From positions 22,391 to 86,390 of the forward strand of contig NZ_PNNA01000108.1 in assembly GCF_013823965.1 (NCBI RefSeq): a stretch of DNA of 64,000 nt, written 5' to 3'. A model generated the notes under the pieces. It saw nothing but the letters and a program-made list of their open reading frames with translations, was not told the origin of the DNA and ran no database searches. This DNA is from Flavobacterium sp. GTDB lineage: Bacteria; Bacteroidota; Bacteroidia; Flavobacteriales; Flavobacteriaceae. Below are positions 9,213 to 17,919 of the stretch, piece after piece; position 1 is the first letter of the stretch; each line of letters starts with the position of its first letter. The position numbers and the translations under genes are program-made.

Positions 9213-11216
9213 ATGAAGAATCTTCTATTAGGAATTTCAAATGCAAACAATCATCTTTTGAAAGAAATTTCGATTGACGACGCTCTAAATTTGTGTATTA
9301 CTGCAATTGGCAAAAGCCAGGACATTGACAGATGCTATATTTTTAAAAATGAGACCGAAGACGATGACCTTAAGTTATATTACGTTTACGAATGGTGCAA
9401 TGAAGGTGTTGATGCCTATTTAGGCAACCCGGACTTGAATGGAATTTCATACGACTTACTGCCAGGAATATACAATACCTTGATTAAAGATGAACCACTA
9501 TACGGATTAGTCAAAGAAAGCGACAACCCGTTATTTGTGGAAACGATGGAAATGCAAGGAATTAAATCCTATCTTTTTACGCCCATCTTTTCAGAGAACA
9601 AATTTTGGGGTTGGATAGGTTATGACGATTGCAAAACAGAGAGAGAATGGATTGATGAAGAGGTTTATGTGTTACATACTGTTGCCAAGAACATAGGCAT
9701 TCGATTAAATCAAGACAAAATCAATGCAAAATTAGAAGCACACCTAGAGCAATTTGATTTCTATTTAAAAGGTTCCAATCAAGGGATGTGGGAATGGGAT
9801 ATTATAACAAACAAAGCTGTATTTTCTTATAATTGGGCCGGGATGCTAGGTTACAATCTGGACGAAATAGACCAAACTCTTGAATTTTGGAGAAAAAATG
9901 TTCATCCTGACGAAATCAAACAACTTGAACTTAATTTAAAAAGATATATTCAAGGCAAAACCGATAGTTATAGCGGGGTGCAAAGAATGAAACACAAAAA
10001 AGGACATTATGTGTGGATCAAATATTCTGGTTTGGTCATCAAAAATATTATTGGAACACCAATTAAGATTATTGGAACACATATAGACATTAGCGAGATA
10101 AAAGAAAAAGACCGTCAACTAAAATTATCCGAGGAAAAATTTAGGTTTATCGCCGAAAACACAACCGATTTAATTACACAACATCATAAAGACGGCTCTT
10201 TCTCCTATGTTTCAAACTCTTCCAAAGATATCACTGGATACAATCACGAAGAATTAATTCATAGAAGCCCGTATGATTTCATCCACCCAGATGATATACA
10301 TATAATGCAAAATGCCCATCTAGAAATTGCCAAAAAACTAAGAACAAAACCCTTAATCTTTAGATTTAGAAAGAAAGACAACAGTTATACATGGATTGAA
10401 AGCATCACAAAAGTAATCCTCAATAGCAAAAATGAGATTATGGGGATGCAATCTTCCAGCAGGGATATCAGTGAAACGATAAAAGCGGCAGAAGAAATGA
10501 GATTAAACCTTTTAAAAGAAAAGGAACTCAACGAATTGAAATCAAAATTTGTTTCCATGGCATCGCATCAATTTAGGACGCCGTTGACAATTATCTATTC
10601 CAATGCGGAACTTATCGAATTTAAAAGCAAAATAAACGGATCAAAAAATACCGATGGAGTCGAGTCAATCACCAATAGAATAAAAAACGAAGTAGATAGA
10701 CTAACTGAATTAATGAACAACATCCTGATATTTGGAAGAAACGAGTTGGAGGAAACCAAAAAAGAAACCAAAGAAGTAGATTTTGACAACTTCATAAATA
10801 AAACAATTGAAACCTATTTCAACAACGAACCTGATGGACGTAAAATGGGAATTACAATTAAAGGGAAAAAACAAAAAATAATAAGTGACGAAACATTGTT
10901 AACCCACATTATCACTAATGTCATCAGCAATGCCTTTAAATATTCGGCAAATAAAGCAGAACCAAAACTAATAATAAACTATCTGGATAAAAAAATTAAA
11001 ATCGAAATAATAGATTACGGAATTGGAATTCCAAATGAAGAAATACAACACTTATTCACTTCATTTTTCAGAGCCACAAATACCAGCACAATAGTCGGTT
11101 CTGGATTAGGCTTGACAATCGTTAAACAATTCATAGATCTTCTTAATGGCGAGATATCCATCAAGAGCAAAGAAAATTTTGGAACCACCGTAATGCTAAT
11201 TCTCCCTTATGAATAA
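9213..11216 (+). CDS. Cytosolic sensor histidine kinase, GAF-PAS-PAS
   Basis: A 667-residue kinase without membrane segments. Order: GAF-like domain (about 15-165), two PAS/PAC units (about 180-300 and 305-420), HisKA with H452 in the box SHQFRTP (Gln follows the His instead of the more usual Glu), and HATPase with NVISNAFKYS, DYGIGIP and GSGLGLTIV. The last 8 nt overlap the start of the downstream REC-kinase fusion gene, so the two are translationally coupled. It is divergent from the REC-AraC gene. The sensed signal is unknown. Confidence 0.92.
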   Translation: MKNLLLGISNANNHLLKEISIDDALNLCITAIGKSQDIDRCYIFKNETEDDDLKLYYVYEWCNEGVDAYLGNPDLNGISYDLLPGIYNTLIKDEPLYGLVKESDNPLFVETMEMQGIKSYLFTPIFSENKFWGWIGYDDCKTEREWIDEEVYVLHTVAKNIGIRLNQDKINAKLEAHLEQFDFYLKGSNQGMWEWDIITNKAVFSYNWAGMLGYNLDEIDQTLEFWRKNVHPDEIKQLELNLKRYIQGKTDSYSGVQRMKHKKGHYVWIKYSGLVIKNIIGTPIKIIGTHIDISEIKEKDRQLKLSEEKFRFIAENTTDLITQHHKDGSFSYVSNSSKDITGYNHEELIHRSPYDFIHPDDIHIMQNAHLEIAKKLRTKPLIFRFRKKDNSYTWIESITKVILNSKNEIMGMQSSSRDISETIKAAEEMRLNLLKEKELNELKSKFVSMASHQFRTPLTIIYSNAELIEFKSKINGSKNTDGVESITNRIKNEVDRLTELMNNILIFGRNELEETKKETKEVDFDNFINKTIETYFNNEPDGRKMGITIKGKKQKIISDETLLTHIITNVISNAFKYSANKAEPKLIINYLDKKIKIEIIDYGIGIPNEEIQHLFTSFFRATNTSTIVGSGLGLTIVKQFIDLLNGEISIKSKENFGTTVMLILPYE

Positions 11217-12282
11217 AAAAATACTCCTGGTTGATGACGAAGTAAGTTTAAGAGACACAATTACAGACCTACTTATTCTAAACAATTATTCTGTTAAAAC
11301 AGCCGCTAACGGTCAAGATGCATTGGAAATATTAGATTATTGGACTCCTGACATCATTATTAGCGACATTATGATGCCCATCATGGACGGCTATTTATTT
11401 TATGAAATAGTCAAAGATTCCAATATGCTAAACCAAATCCCTTTTGTTTTTTTGACGGCAAAAAATGACAAAGAGGAAAAAGAAAAATGCATCCTAAATG
11501 GCGTCGATCTTTTTATTTCTAAACCTTTCAAAATTGAAGATTTAATTACGATTATTGAAATAAAAATTGAAAGATTCGAAAAAATAAAAAAAGCCTACAA
11601 CATCATCAACTCCAATGAAAACGGCAATTTCATGCAGGAAATAAACGCGCCTCTTCATGGAATTTTAGGCTCAATCAATGTTTTAATGAATCCTGAAGAT
11701 TGTTTGGAAGAAAATAATATTGAAGAAGTGTATCATTCCATCAAAACATCTGGAGAGCGATTGAGCAGAACCTTAAAAAACTCCATTCTTTATCAAAATT
11801 TAAAGAACAATAAACTCGAATTCCTGGATGATTCCTATTCCGAAATACTAGATTGTGTTTTAAAAACCAAAAATGAAATTACCCGAATAGATAAAAATCT
11901 AGCAAAAAGAATATCGTTTGACGTTGATGAATCAAATGTAAAAATCAAAGACGAATACCTAAATTTCATTCTTTTTGAACTGATAGGAAACGCATTGCGA
12001 TTTTCAAAAAATGAAAAAAAAATAATTGTTTCCGGAAAAAAACACAATAATGAATATTACGAACTGGTCATACAGGATTTTGGAATTGGATTTAGTAATG
12101 AAGAATTAAAAGAAATAGACGTTAACCAGCAATTCGATCGTGAACAAGAAGAACAACAAGGATTGGGCCTAGGTCTTTTTATAAGCAAGACTTTCATGAA
12201 AAAAACAAGAGGTGTTTTTAGTATCATTTCACAAAAAAATGTGGGCACAACTATCAAATTGTTTTTTCCTTTACATTCTTAA
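11209..12282 (+). CDS. REC-kinase fusion lacking the phospho-acceptor histidine
   Basis: A 357-residue protein with an N-terminal receiver (D53 in IISDIMM, K105 in SKPF) joined to a histidine-kinase-like C-terminus. The segment QEINAPLHGILG (143-154) aligns with the normal HEIRTPLNGILG H box, placing Gln143 at the histidine position; a His occurs only later, at 150. The ATPase domain looks intact, with an N box (FELIGNALRFS), DFGIGFS and GLGLGLFIS. It overlaps the upstream kinase gene by 8 nt. It could be an ATP-binding pseudokinase that modulates the neighbouring kinase through its receiver, or it could use H150. That role is inference. Confidence 0.85.
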   Translation: MNKKILLVDDEVSLRDTITDLLILNNYSVKTAANGQDALEILDYWTPDIIISDIMMPIMDGYLFYEIVKDSNMLNQIPFVFLTAKNDKEEKEKCILNGVDLFISKPFKIEDLITIIEIKIERFEKIKKAYNIINSNENGNFMQEINAPLHGILGSINVLMNPEDCLEENNIEEVYHSIKTSGERLSRTLKNSILYQNLKNNKLEFLDDSYSEILDCVLKTKNEITRIDKNLAKRISFDVDESNVKIKDEYLNFILFELIGNALRFSKNEKKIIVSGKKHNNEYYELVIQDFGIGFSNEELKEIDVNQQFDREQEEQQGLGLGLFISKTFMKKTRGVFSIISQKNVGTTIKLFFPLHS

Positions 12283-12334
12283 AATCAACACTATTTACTA
12301 ATTATTTTCATTATCAAACTTTTAACCAAACATT

Positions 12335-12360
12335 AAATCCCTTTAAAAGGGATTTTTTTT
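12335..12360 (+). terminator. Rho-independent terminator after the signalling operon
   Basis: AAATCCCTT pairs with AAGGGATTT around a 3-nt loop and is followed by a run of T. It lies 53 nt after the fusion gene. Confidence 0.8.
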
Positions 12361-12476
12361 GGCAAAATCTTTATCCCAATTATATATTTAACAAATATAA
12401 ATGCTATTTTTTTTTAATACCATAAAAATAATCATAAAAATTGACTAAATATTACTGATTGTACAATCCCATTAAT

Positions 12477-12484
12477 TATATTTG
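12477..12484 (+). promoter_or_regulatory. -7 promoter box for the aromatic catabolic operon
   Basis: TATATTTG lies 26 nt before the hpd ATG at 12510. A TTG at 12459-12461 is 15 bp upstream, slightly shorter than the usual spacer. The position supports ATG 12510 as the start, since the earlier in-frame TTG at 12459 would precede the promoter box. Confidence 0.5.
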
Positions 12485-12509
12485 TGACCAACATTATAAA
12501 TATAAATCT

Positions 12510-13616
12510 ATGACAACTTTTCTCCAAGATGATTTTATACCGCTCAACGGCACCGACTTTGTAGAAATCTATGTCAGCAATTCTAAACAAGCTGCTCATT
12601 ATTACAAAACGGCCTTTGGTTTTCAATCTTTGGCGTATTCCGGTTTAGAAACTGGAAATCAAGACAAAGAATCTTACGTTATCGTTCAAGACAAAATCAG
12701 GATTGTTTTATCTTCTCCTTTGCAAAGCGGGACTCCAATGGGAAAACATATTGACAAACATGGCGACGGGATAAAATTTGTCGCCCTTTGGGTTGATAAT
12801 GCAACTAAAAGTTATGAAGAAGCAGTAAGTCGCGGAGCCATTCCTTATTTGGAACCTACTAAAACTTCCGATGAATTTGGATATGTCATTCAATCCGGCA
12901 TACACACTTTTGGCGATGTAATTCATTTGTTTGTTGAAAGAAGCAACTATAATGGCCCTTTTTTACCCGGTTACAAAGCGTGGAATCCAACATTCAAAAC
13001 TGAACCCATCGGACTCAAATATGTGGATCATATGGTGGGAAATGTGGAATTGGGCAAAATGAATCATTGGGTCAAATTTTATGAGGACGTAATGGGTTTT
13101 AAACAAATTTTATCGTTTGACGACAAAGATATTTCGACTGAATATACCGCCTTGATGAGCAAAGTAATGAGCAATGGTAACGGAAGAATTAAATTTCCGA
13201 TAAACGAACCCGCCATTGGCAAACGAAAATCCCAAATAGACGAATACCTTGATTTTTATGAAAGTCCCGGGATTCAGCACGTGGCTTTGGCTACTGATGA
13301 CATTGTAAAAACAGTAACCGAAATGCAAAATCGAGGTGTCGAATTCTTGACTGTGCCCAATGCATATTATGAGGATTTACGAAATCGAATTGGCAAAATT
13401 GACGAAAATATAGATGTTTTGCAACCTTTGGGAATATTGGTCGACAGGGATGAAGAAGGCTATTTGCTTCAAATTTTCACCAAACCCATTCAAGCAAGGC
13501 CAACAATGTTCTATGAAATTATTCAAAGAAAAGGCGCCACATCATTTGGAAAAGGAAATTTTAAAGCACTGTTTGAATCTATCGAAAGAGAGCAAGAACG
13601 AAGAGGAACTCTTTAA
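12510..13616 (+). CDS. hpd: 4-hydroxyphenylpyruvate dioxygenase
   Basis: A 368-residue non-heme Fe(II) enzyme converting 4-hydroxyphenylpyruvate to homogentisate in tyrosine degradation. Two vicinal-oxygen-chelate halves are visible. The iron ligands are H174 (YVDHM), H257 (IQHVALA) and E336 (FYEIIQRKG), with spacing close to that of known HPPDs. The C-terminal IIQRKG...FGKGNFKALFESIE signature is typical. The start at MTTFLQDD is chosen over an in-frame TTG 51 nt upstream because of promoter position and family N-terminus. First gene of a four-gene operon. Confidence 0.95.
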   Translation: MTTFLQDDFIPLNGTDFVEIYVSNSKQAAHYYKTAFGFQSLAYSGLETGNQDKESYVIVQDKIRIVLSSPLQSGTPMGKHIDKHGDGIKFVALWVDNATKSYEEAVSRGAIPYLEPTKTSDEFGYVIQSGIHTFGDVIHLFVERSNYNGPFLPGYKAWNPTFKTEPIGLKYVDHMVGNVELGKMNHWVKFYEDVMGFKQILSFDDKDISTEYTALMSKVMSNGNGRIKFPINEPAIGKRKSQIDEYLDFYESPGIQHVALATDDIVKTVTEMQNRGVEFLTVPNAYYEDLRNRIGKIDENIDVLQPLGILVDRDEEGYLLQIFTKPIQARPTMFYEIIQRKGATSFGKGNFKALFESIEREQERRGTL

Positions 13617-13673
13617 TTATTGGTTTCTAATTTAGTGATTTTGATTTAGAATTAATTTTTGAACAAATAGATT

Positions 13674-15437
13674 ATGACACGAATCATTTCAAATCCGGTT
13701 CTAGACAAGTTACCCGTACATTTAAGGCAATACATCAAGCCTCAAAATTATGATTTATATACGGCCCAAGATCAAGCGGTATGGCGCTACGTGATGCGAA
13801 ATAATATTGAATTTTTAAAAATTCACGCGCACGAAACCTACCTTGAAGGCTTGGCAAAAACCGGAATTTCAGCTAACGAAATCCCTAGTATGTACGGTAT
13901 GAATCGTATTTTGCAAGAAATTGGATGGGCTGCCGCCGCTGTGGACGGCTTGATTCCGCCTGCTGCTTTTATGGAATTTCAGGCTTATAATGTCTTGGTC
14001 ATTGCCTCTGATATTAGATCACAAAACCATATCGAATATACTCCTGCACCAGACATAATCCACGAAACTGCTGGTCACGCTCCTATTTTGGCGAATGCAG
14101 AATATGCAGAATATTTAAGACGATTTGGGATGATTGGCTCAAAAGCCATCACGTCAAAACACGACGATGCTTTGTTTCAAGCCGTCAGAAAATTGTCTAT
14201 TTTAAAAGAATCAAAAGATAGTTCTCCTACAGCAATCGATGCTGCCGAAGCTGAAATCGAATACCTGCAAAATCTAAACGGCGAATTGTCCGAAATGGCG
14301 ATGGTGAGAAACCTACATTGGTGGAGCGTGGAATATGGTCTAATCGGCACATTAACCGACTTCAAATTATATGGAGCAGGACTTTTGTCTTCCATTGGCG
14401 AAAGCAAATGGTGCTTGTCTGACAAGGTCAAAAAATTAGATTATAGCATTGAGGCAGCTTACCAAAGTTTTGATGTTACCAAACCTCAGCCACAACTATT
14501 TGTAACGCCCAATTTTGCACATTTAAGCAAAGTATTAGAAGAATTGGCAGACAATTTATCCATCCGAAATGGCGGATTGAAAGGCGTTCAAAAACTTATT
14601 TTGTCCGAAGAATTAGGCACAATCGAATTATCTACAGGTATCCAAATTTCGGGTATTTTCAAAAAAGTAAGGATTTCACAAAAAGATTCTTCACAAGTTG
14701 CTTATATCCACACCGAAGGAGGAACTGCATTGTCTAATAGAGACAAAGAATTAATTGGTCACGGAATTCTAAACCACGCAGATGGATTTGGCACTGCAAT
14801 CGGAAAACTGAAAGGAATCCATCTTGCCATTGAAGACATGTCGCCAAGAGATTTAGAGGCTTACAAGATTTCTGAAGGACAATTTACGACTCTCGAATTT
14901 GAAAGTGGCGTTGTCGTAAAAGGGAAAGTAATCTCTGGAACACGTAATTTATTTGGCAAAATTCAATTGATAGCTTTCAACGAATGCACCGTAACTTTTG
15001 AGGGAGAAATGCTTTACCAACCCAATTGGGGCATTTACCATTTGGCCATTGGCAAAGAAATTATTTCCGCTTATGCCGGTCCAGCCGACGTAAATTCTTT
15101 TGATTTAATAAAACACGTTGTCAACACAGAAACCATAAAAATTCCCATTTCTGAGGAAGTAAAACTCTTTCAGGAAGTGGCAGATTATGCAGCAGGAAAA
15201 ACTACAAACCTGGAAGATTTGTGGACAAAAATCAACTCTTTATCGCCAGAAAATTGGCTGTTGCTTTTGAATTTTTACGAAGCCAATTTCAAAAAAAACA
15301 ATCAAGATTACGCATCTAAAAGTTATGGCAAATTAAAAAAACTGATACAAACACAACCCGAAAACAAACATTTAATTGAGAAAGGTTTGTCTTATTTTGA
15401 AACCACTAATCCTTTGAATTATGCCAATTTATCATAA
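13674..15437 (+). CDS. Biopterin-dependent aromatic amino acid hydroxylase (probable phenylalanine 4-monooxygenase), long form
   Basis: A 587-residue member of the aromatic amino acid hydroxylase family, expected to convert phenylalanine to tyrosine using tetrahydropterin and Fe(II). The ligands are H130 and H135 in IIHETAGHAP, and E220 in WWSVEYGL. H135 and E220 are 85 residues apart, against 40 between the equivalent residues in human PAH (H290 and E330), so there is an insertion of about 45 residues, largely helical and charged. After the catalytic domain (to about 300) comes a C-terminal region of about 285 residues that I cannot assign. No ACT domain precedes the core. Its end overlaps hmgA by 17 nt. 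Position between hpd and hmgA supports a Phe/Tyr catabolic role. Confidence 0.88.
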   Translation: MTRIISNPVLDKLPVHLRQYIKPQNYDLYTAQDQAVWRYVMRNNIEFLKIHAHETYLEGLAKTGISANEIPSMYGMNRILQEIGWAAAAVDGLIPPAAFMEFQAYNVLVIASDIRSQNHIEYTPAPDIIHETAGHAPILANAEYAEYLRRFGMIGSKAITSKHDDALFQAVRKLSILKESKDSSPTAIDAAEAEIEYLQNLNGELSEMAMVRNLHWWSVEYGLIGTLTDFKLYGAGLLSSIGESKWCLSDKVKKLDYSIEAAYQSFDVTKPQPQLFVTPNFAHLSKVLEELADNLSIRNGGLKGVQKLILSEELGTIELSTGIQISGIFKKVRISQKDSSQVAYIHTEGGTALSNRDKELIGHGILNHADGFGTAIGKLKGIHLAIEDMSPRDLEAYKISEGQFTTLEFESGVVVKGKVISGTRNLFGKIQLIAFNECTVTFEGEMLYQPNWGIYHLAIGKEIISAYAGPADVNSFDLIKHVVNTETIKIPISEEVKLFQEVADYAAGKTTNLEDLWTKINSLSPENWLLLLNFYEANFKKNNQDYASKSYGKLKKLIQTQPENKHLIEKGLSYFETTNPLNYANLS

Positions 15438-16581
15438 ATTAGGAACTATTCCACCCAAAAGACATACCGTTTTCAATAAACCAAACGGAGAGTTGTACTA
15501 CGAACAATTGTTTGGAACCGTTGGATTTGATGGTATGGCATCGCTTTCTTATCACCATCATCGCCCAACAATGGTCAAGGAAATCGGGAAATCTATTGAT
15601 ATCAAACCAAAAATAGCCGTTGCCGAAAATATCCATTCCCGAAAACTAATTTCGTTTGATGTAGCTCCAAATTCGGATTATTTGCAAAGCAGAACGCCTT
15701 TGTTGGTTAACAGCGACGTAATCATAAGCGTTGCCGCGCCGAGTCAATCCCTGACAACTTATTTCTATAAAAATGCCGATGCCGATGAAGTGCTTTTCAT
15801 CCACAAAGGAAGCGGGACTTTGCGAACCATGTTTGGAAATATCTCCTTTGAATACGGCGATTATCTCATAATTCCGCGTGGAATTATCTATCAAATTAAC
15901 TTTGATTCATCTGAAAATAAAATACTTATCACCGAATCTTCCAGTCCAATTTATACGCCAAAACGCTATCGAAATTGGTTTGGACAATTATTGGAACATT
16001 CCCCTTATTGCGAAAGAGATTATAAATTGCCCGAAAATCTGGAAACTCACGATGAAATTGGTGATTTTACCATAAAAATAAAAAAGCAAGGCAAGCTTCA
16101 CGAAGTGATTTATAGTTCACATCCTTTTGACATTGTGGGTTGGGATGGCTACAATTATCCTTACGGTTTTTCGATACATAATTTCGAGCCCATAACCGGT
16201 CGAGTGCATCAACCGCCTCCAGTTCATCAAACATTTGAGAGCAAAGGATTCGTAATTTGTTCTTTCGTTCCAAGACTTTACGATTATCATCCAAAAGCGA
16301 TTCCTGCTCCTTACAATCATTCGAACATCGATTCTGACGAAGTTTTATACTATGTCGATGGCGATTTTATGAGTAGAATTGATATCGAACAAGGCCACAT
16401 CAGTTTACATCCGGGCGGCATTCCACACGGCCCACATCCTGGAACTTACGAGAAAAGCATTGGACAAAAAGAAACCTTGGAATTAGCGGTTATGATTGAC
16501 ACTTTCAAACCTTTGCAAATTACAGAAGAAGCGTTAAAAATTGAAGACAAAAACTACTATAAATCTTGGTTAGACAAATAA
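15421..16581 (+). CDS. hmgA: Homogentisate 1,2-dioxygenase
   Basis: A 386-residue cupin-type Fe(II) dioxygenase that opens the homogentisate ring to maleylacetoacetate. Candidate ligands by comparison with the human enzyme (H335, E341, H371) are H300 (YNHSN), E307 (SDEVLYYV) and H336 (GGIPHGPH). It is shorter than the mammalian enzyme of about 445 residues, as in other bacterial forms of this subfamily. The start ATG lies inside the end of the hydroxylase gene, implying translational coupling. Maleylacetoacetate isomerase and fumarylacetoacetase genes are not in the window. Confidence 0.92.
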   Translation: MPIYHKLGTIPPKRHTVFNKPNGELYYEQLFGTVGFDGMASLSYHHHRPTMVKEIGKSIDIKPKIAVAENIHSRKLISFDVAPNSDYLQSRTPLLVNSDVIISVAAPSQSLTTYFYKNADADEVLFIHKGSGTLRTMFGNISFEYGDYLIIPRGIIYQINFDSSENKILITESSSPIYTPKRYRNWFGQLLEHSPYCERDYKLPENLETHDEIGDFTIKIKKQGKLHEVIYSSHPFDIVGWDGYNYPYGFSIHNFEPITGRVHQPPPVHQTFESKGFVICSFVPRLYDYHPKAIPAPYNHSNIDSDEVLYYVDGDFMSRIDIEQGHISLHPGGIPHGPHPGTYEKSIGQKETLELAVMIDTFKPLQITEEALKIEDKNYYKSWLDK

Positions 16582-16618
16582 TCGAAACTTTGCAATAACT
16601 AACAACAATCAAAATATT

Positions 16619-17851
16619 ATGTTCCCACTATTAGAAAAATACAAAAACAAAACTCCCGAAATTATTTTCGAATGGAATGATTCCCAAACTGATGCCCAAG
16701 GCTGGGTTGTCATCAATTCACTTCGTGGTGGCGCGGCTGGCGGCGGAACCAGAATGCGTAAGGGATTGACAAAAGAAGAAGTGATTTCGTTGGCAAAAGT
16801 AATGGAAGTCAAATTTTCGGTTAGTGGACCAGCCATTGGCGGAGCAAAATCAGGAATCAATTTCGACCCACAAGATCCACGAAAAAAAGAAGTTTTGGAA
16901 CGATGGTACAAAGCCGTTTTCCCAATTCTAAAAAATTATTATGGAACAGGAGGCGATTTGAATGTGGACGAACTCAAAGACGTCATTCCCATTACCGAAA
17001 GTTTGGGATTGTGGCATCCACAAGAAGGCGTTGTCAATGGACATCTGCATTCGCAAGGTGGCGATGCCATCAAAATTTTGGGACAATTGCGTTACGGCTG
17101 TTCCAAAATAATTGAGGATTCCAATTACAAACAAGATGGTCCAAAAAAATATGCGGTTGCCGATTTGATAACTGGTTTCGGAGTGGCACAATCCGTGGTA
17201 CATTTCTTTGATATTTATTTTAAGGAAAATCTGAAAGGCAAAAGAGTCATCATTCAAGGTTGGGGAAATGTAGCTTCGGCAGCTGCGAGTTTTTTGGCTA
17301 AAAACGGTGCTTTGATTGTTGGTATTATTGACCGAAACGGCGGTTTGATAAATGAAAAAGGTTATAATTTGGACGAAATCAAGCATTTGTTTGACACCAA
17401 AGACGGGAATTCACTTTGTGCACCAAACCTGATTCCTTTTGAAGAAATCAATGAAAAAATTTGGAAACTCAACGCCGATATTTTTATTCCCGGTGCAGCA
17501 TCTAAAATTGTCAGTCCAGAACAAATAAAATCGTTGATTTCAAACGGGCTTAAACTTGTTTCTTGTGGTGCCAATGTTCCATTTACTGATGACGAAGTAT
17601 TTTTTGGCCCTACGGCAAAATGGGCAGATGAGCAAATTAGCATTGTTCCAGATTTTATTGCAAACTGCGGAATGGCAAGGGTTTTTGCTTATTTGATGCA
17701 GCACGATTCAGAACTCACTGATGAAAGTATATTTGAAGATGTTTCAACCACCATTCGAAATGCCATTTTAGAAGTTCATCAGGTTCATAAATCACCAAGT
17801 TCATTTACTTACAAAGCGTTGGAATTATCCTTGACCAAATTAAACTCATAA
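16619..17851 (+). CDS. Glu/Leu/Phe/Val-type amino acid dehydrogenase
   Basis: A 410-residue NAD(P)-dependent oxidative deaminase. The N-terminal substrate domain has the glycine-rich GGAAGGGTRM, a catalytic-lysine region (MEVKFSVSGPAIGGAKSGIN) and GGDLNVDE carrying the expected aspartate. The Rossmann domain has IIQGWGNVASAAASFLAKNG. It follows hmgA by 37 nt and closes the aromatic operon, so it may deaminate amino acids or recycle glutamate formed by transamination. Substrate (glutamate, leucine or phenylalanine) cannot be settled by eye. A strong terminator follows. Confidence 0.88.
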   Translation: MFPLLEKYKNKTPEIIFEWNDSQTDAQGWVVINSLRGGAAGGGTRMRKGLTKEEVISLAKVMEVKFSVSGPAIGGAKSGINFDPQDPRKKEVLERWYKAVFPILKNYYGTGGDLNVDELKDVIPITESLGLWHPQEGVVNGHLHSQGGDAIKILGQLRYGCSKIIEDSNYKQDGPKKYAVADLITGFGVAQSVVHFFDIYFKENLKGKRVIIQGWGNVASAAASFLAKNGALIVGIIDRNGGLINEKGYNLDEIKHLFDTKDGNSLCAPNLIPFEEINEKIWKLNADIFIPGAASKIVSPEQIKSLISNGLKLVSCGANVPFTDDEVFFGPTAKWADEQISIVPDFIANCGMARVFAYLMQHDSELTDESIFEDVSTTIRNAILEVHQVHKSPSSFTYKALELSLTKLNS

Positions 17852-17864
17852 ATTCCATAATAAA

Positions 17865-17896
17865 AAAAGCCGCCCGAAAAATTTACGGCGGCTTTT
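17865..17896. terminator. Bidirectional terminator
   Basis: AAAAGCCGCC pairs perfectly with GGCGGCTTTT around a 12-nt loop. It is shared by the convergent dehydrogenase gene (plus) and the outer-membrane protein gene (minus). Confidence 0.88.
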
Positions 17897-17919
17897 ACAT
17901 TAACTAACTCAAACAAATC

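Noticed and set aside
12459..12509. Possible extension of hpd by 17 residues to a TTG
   Set aside because: The TTG lies upstream of the -7 box, and the ATG at 12510 gives the family-typical N-terminus.
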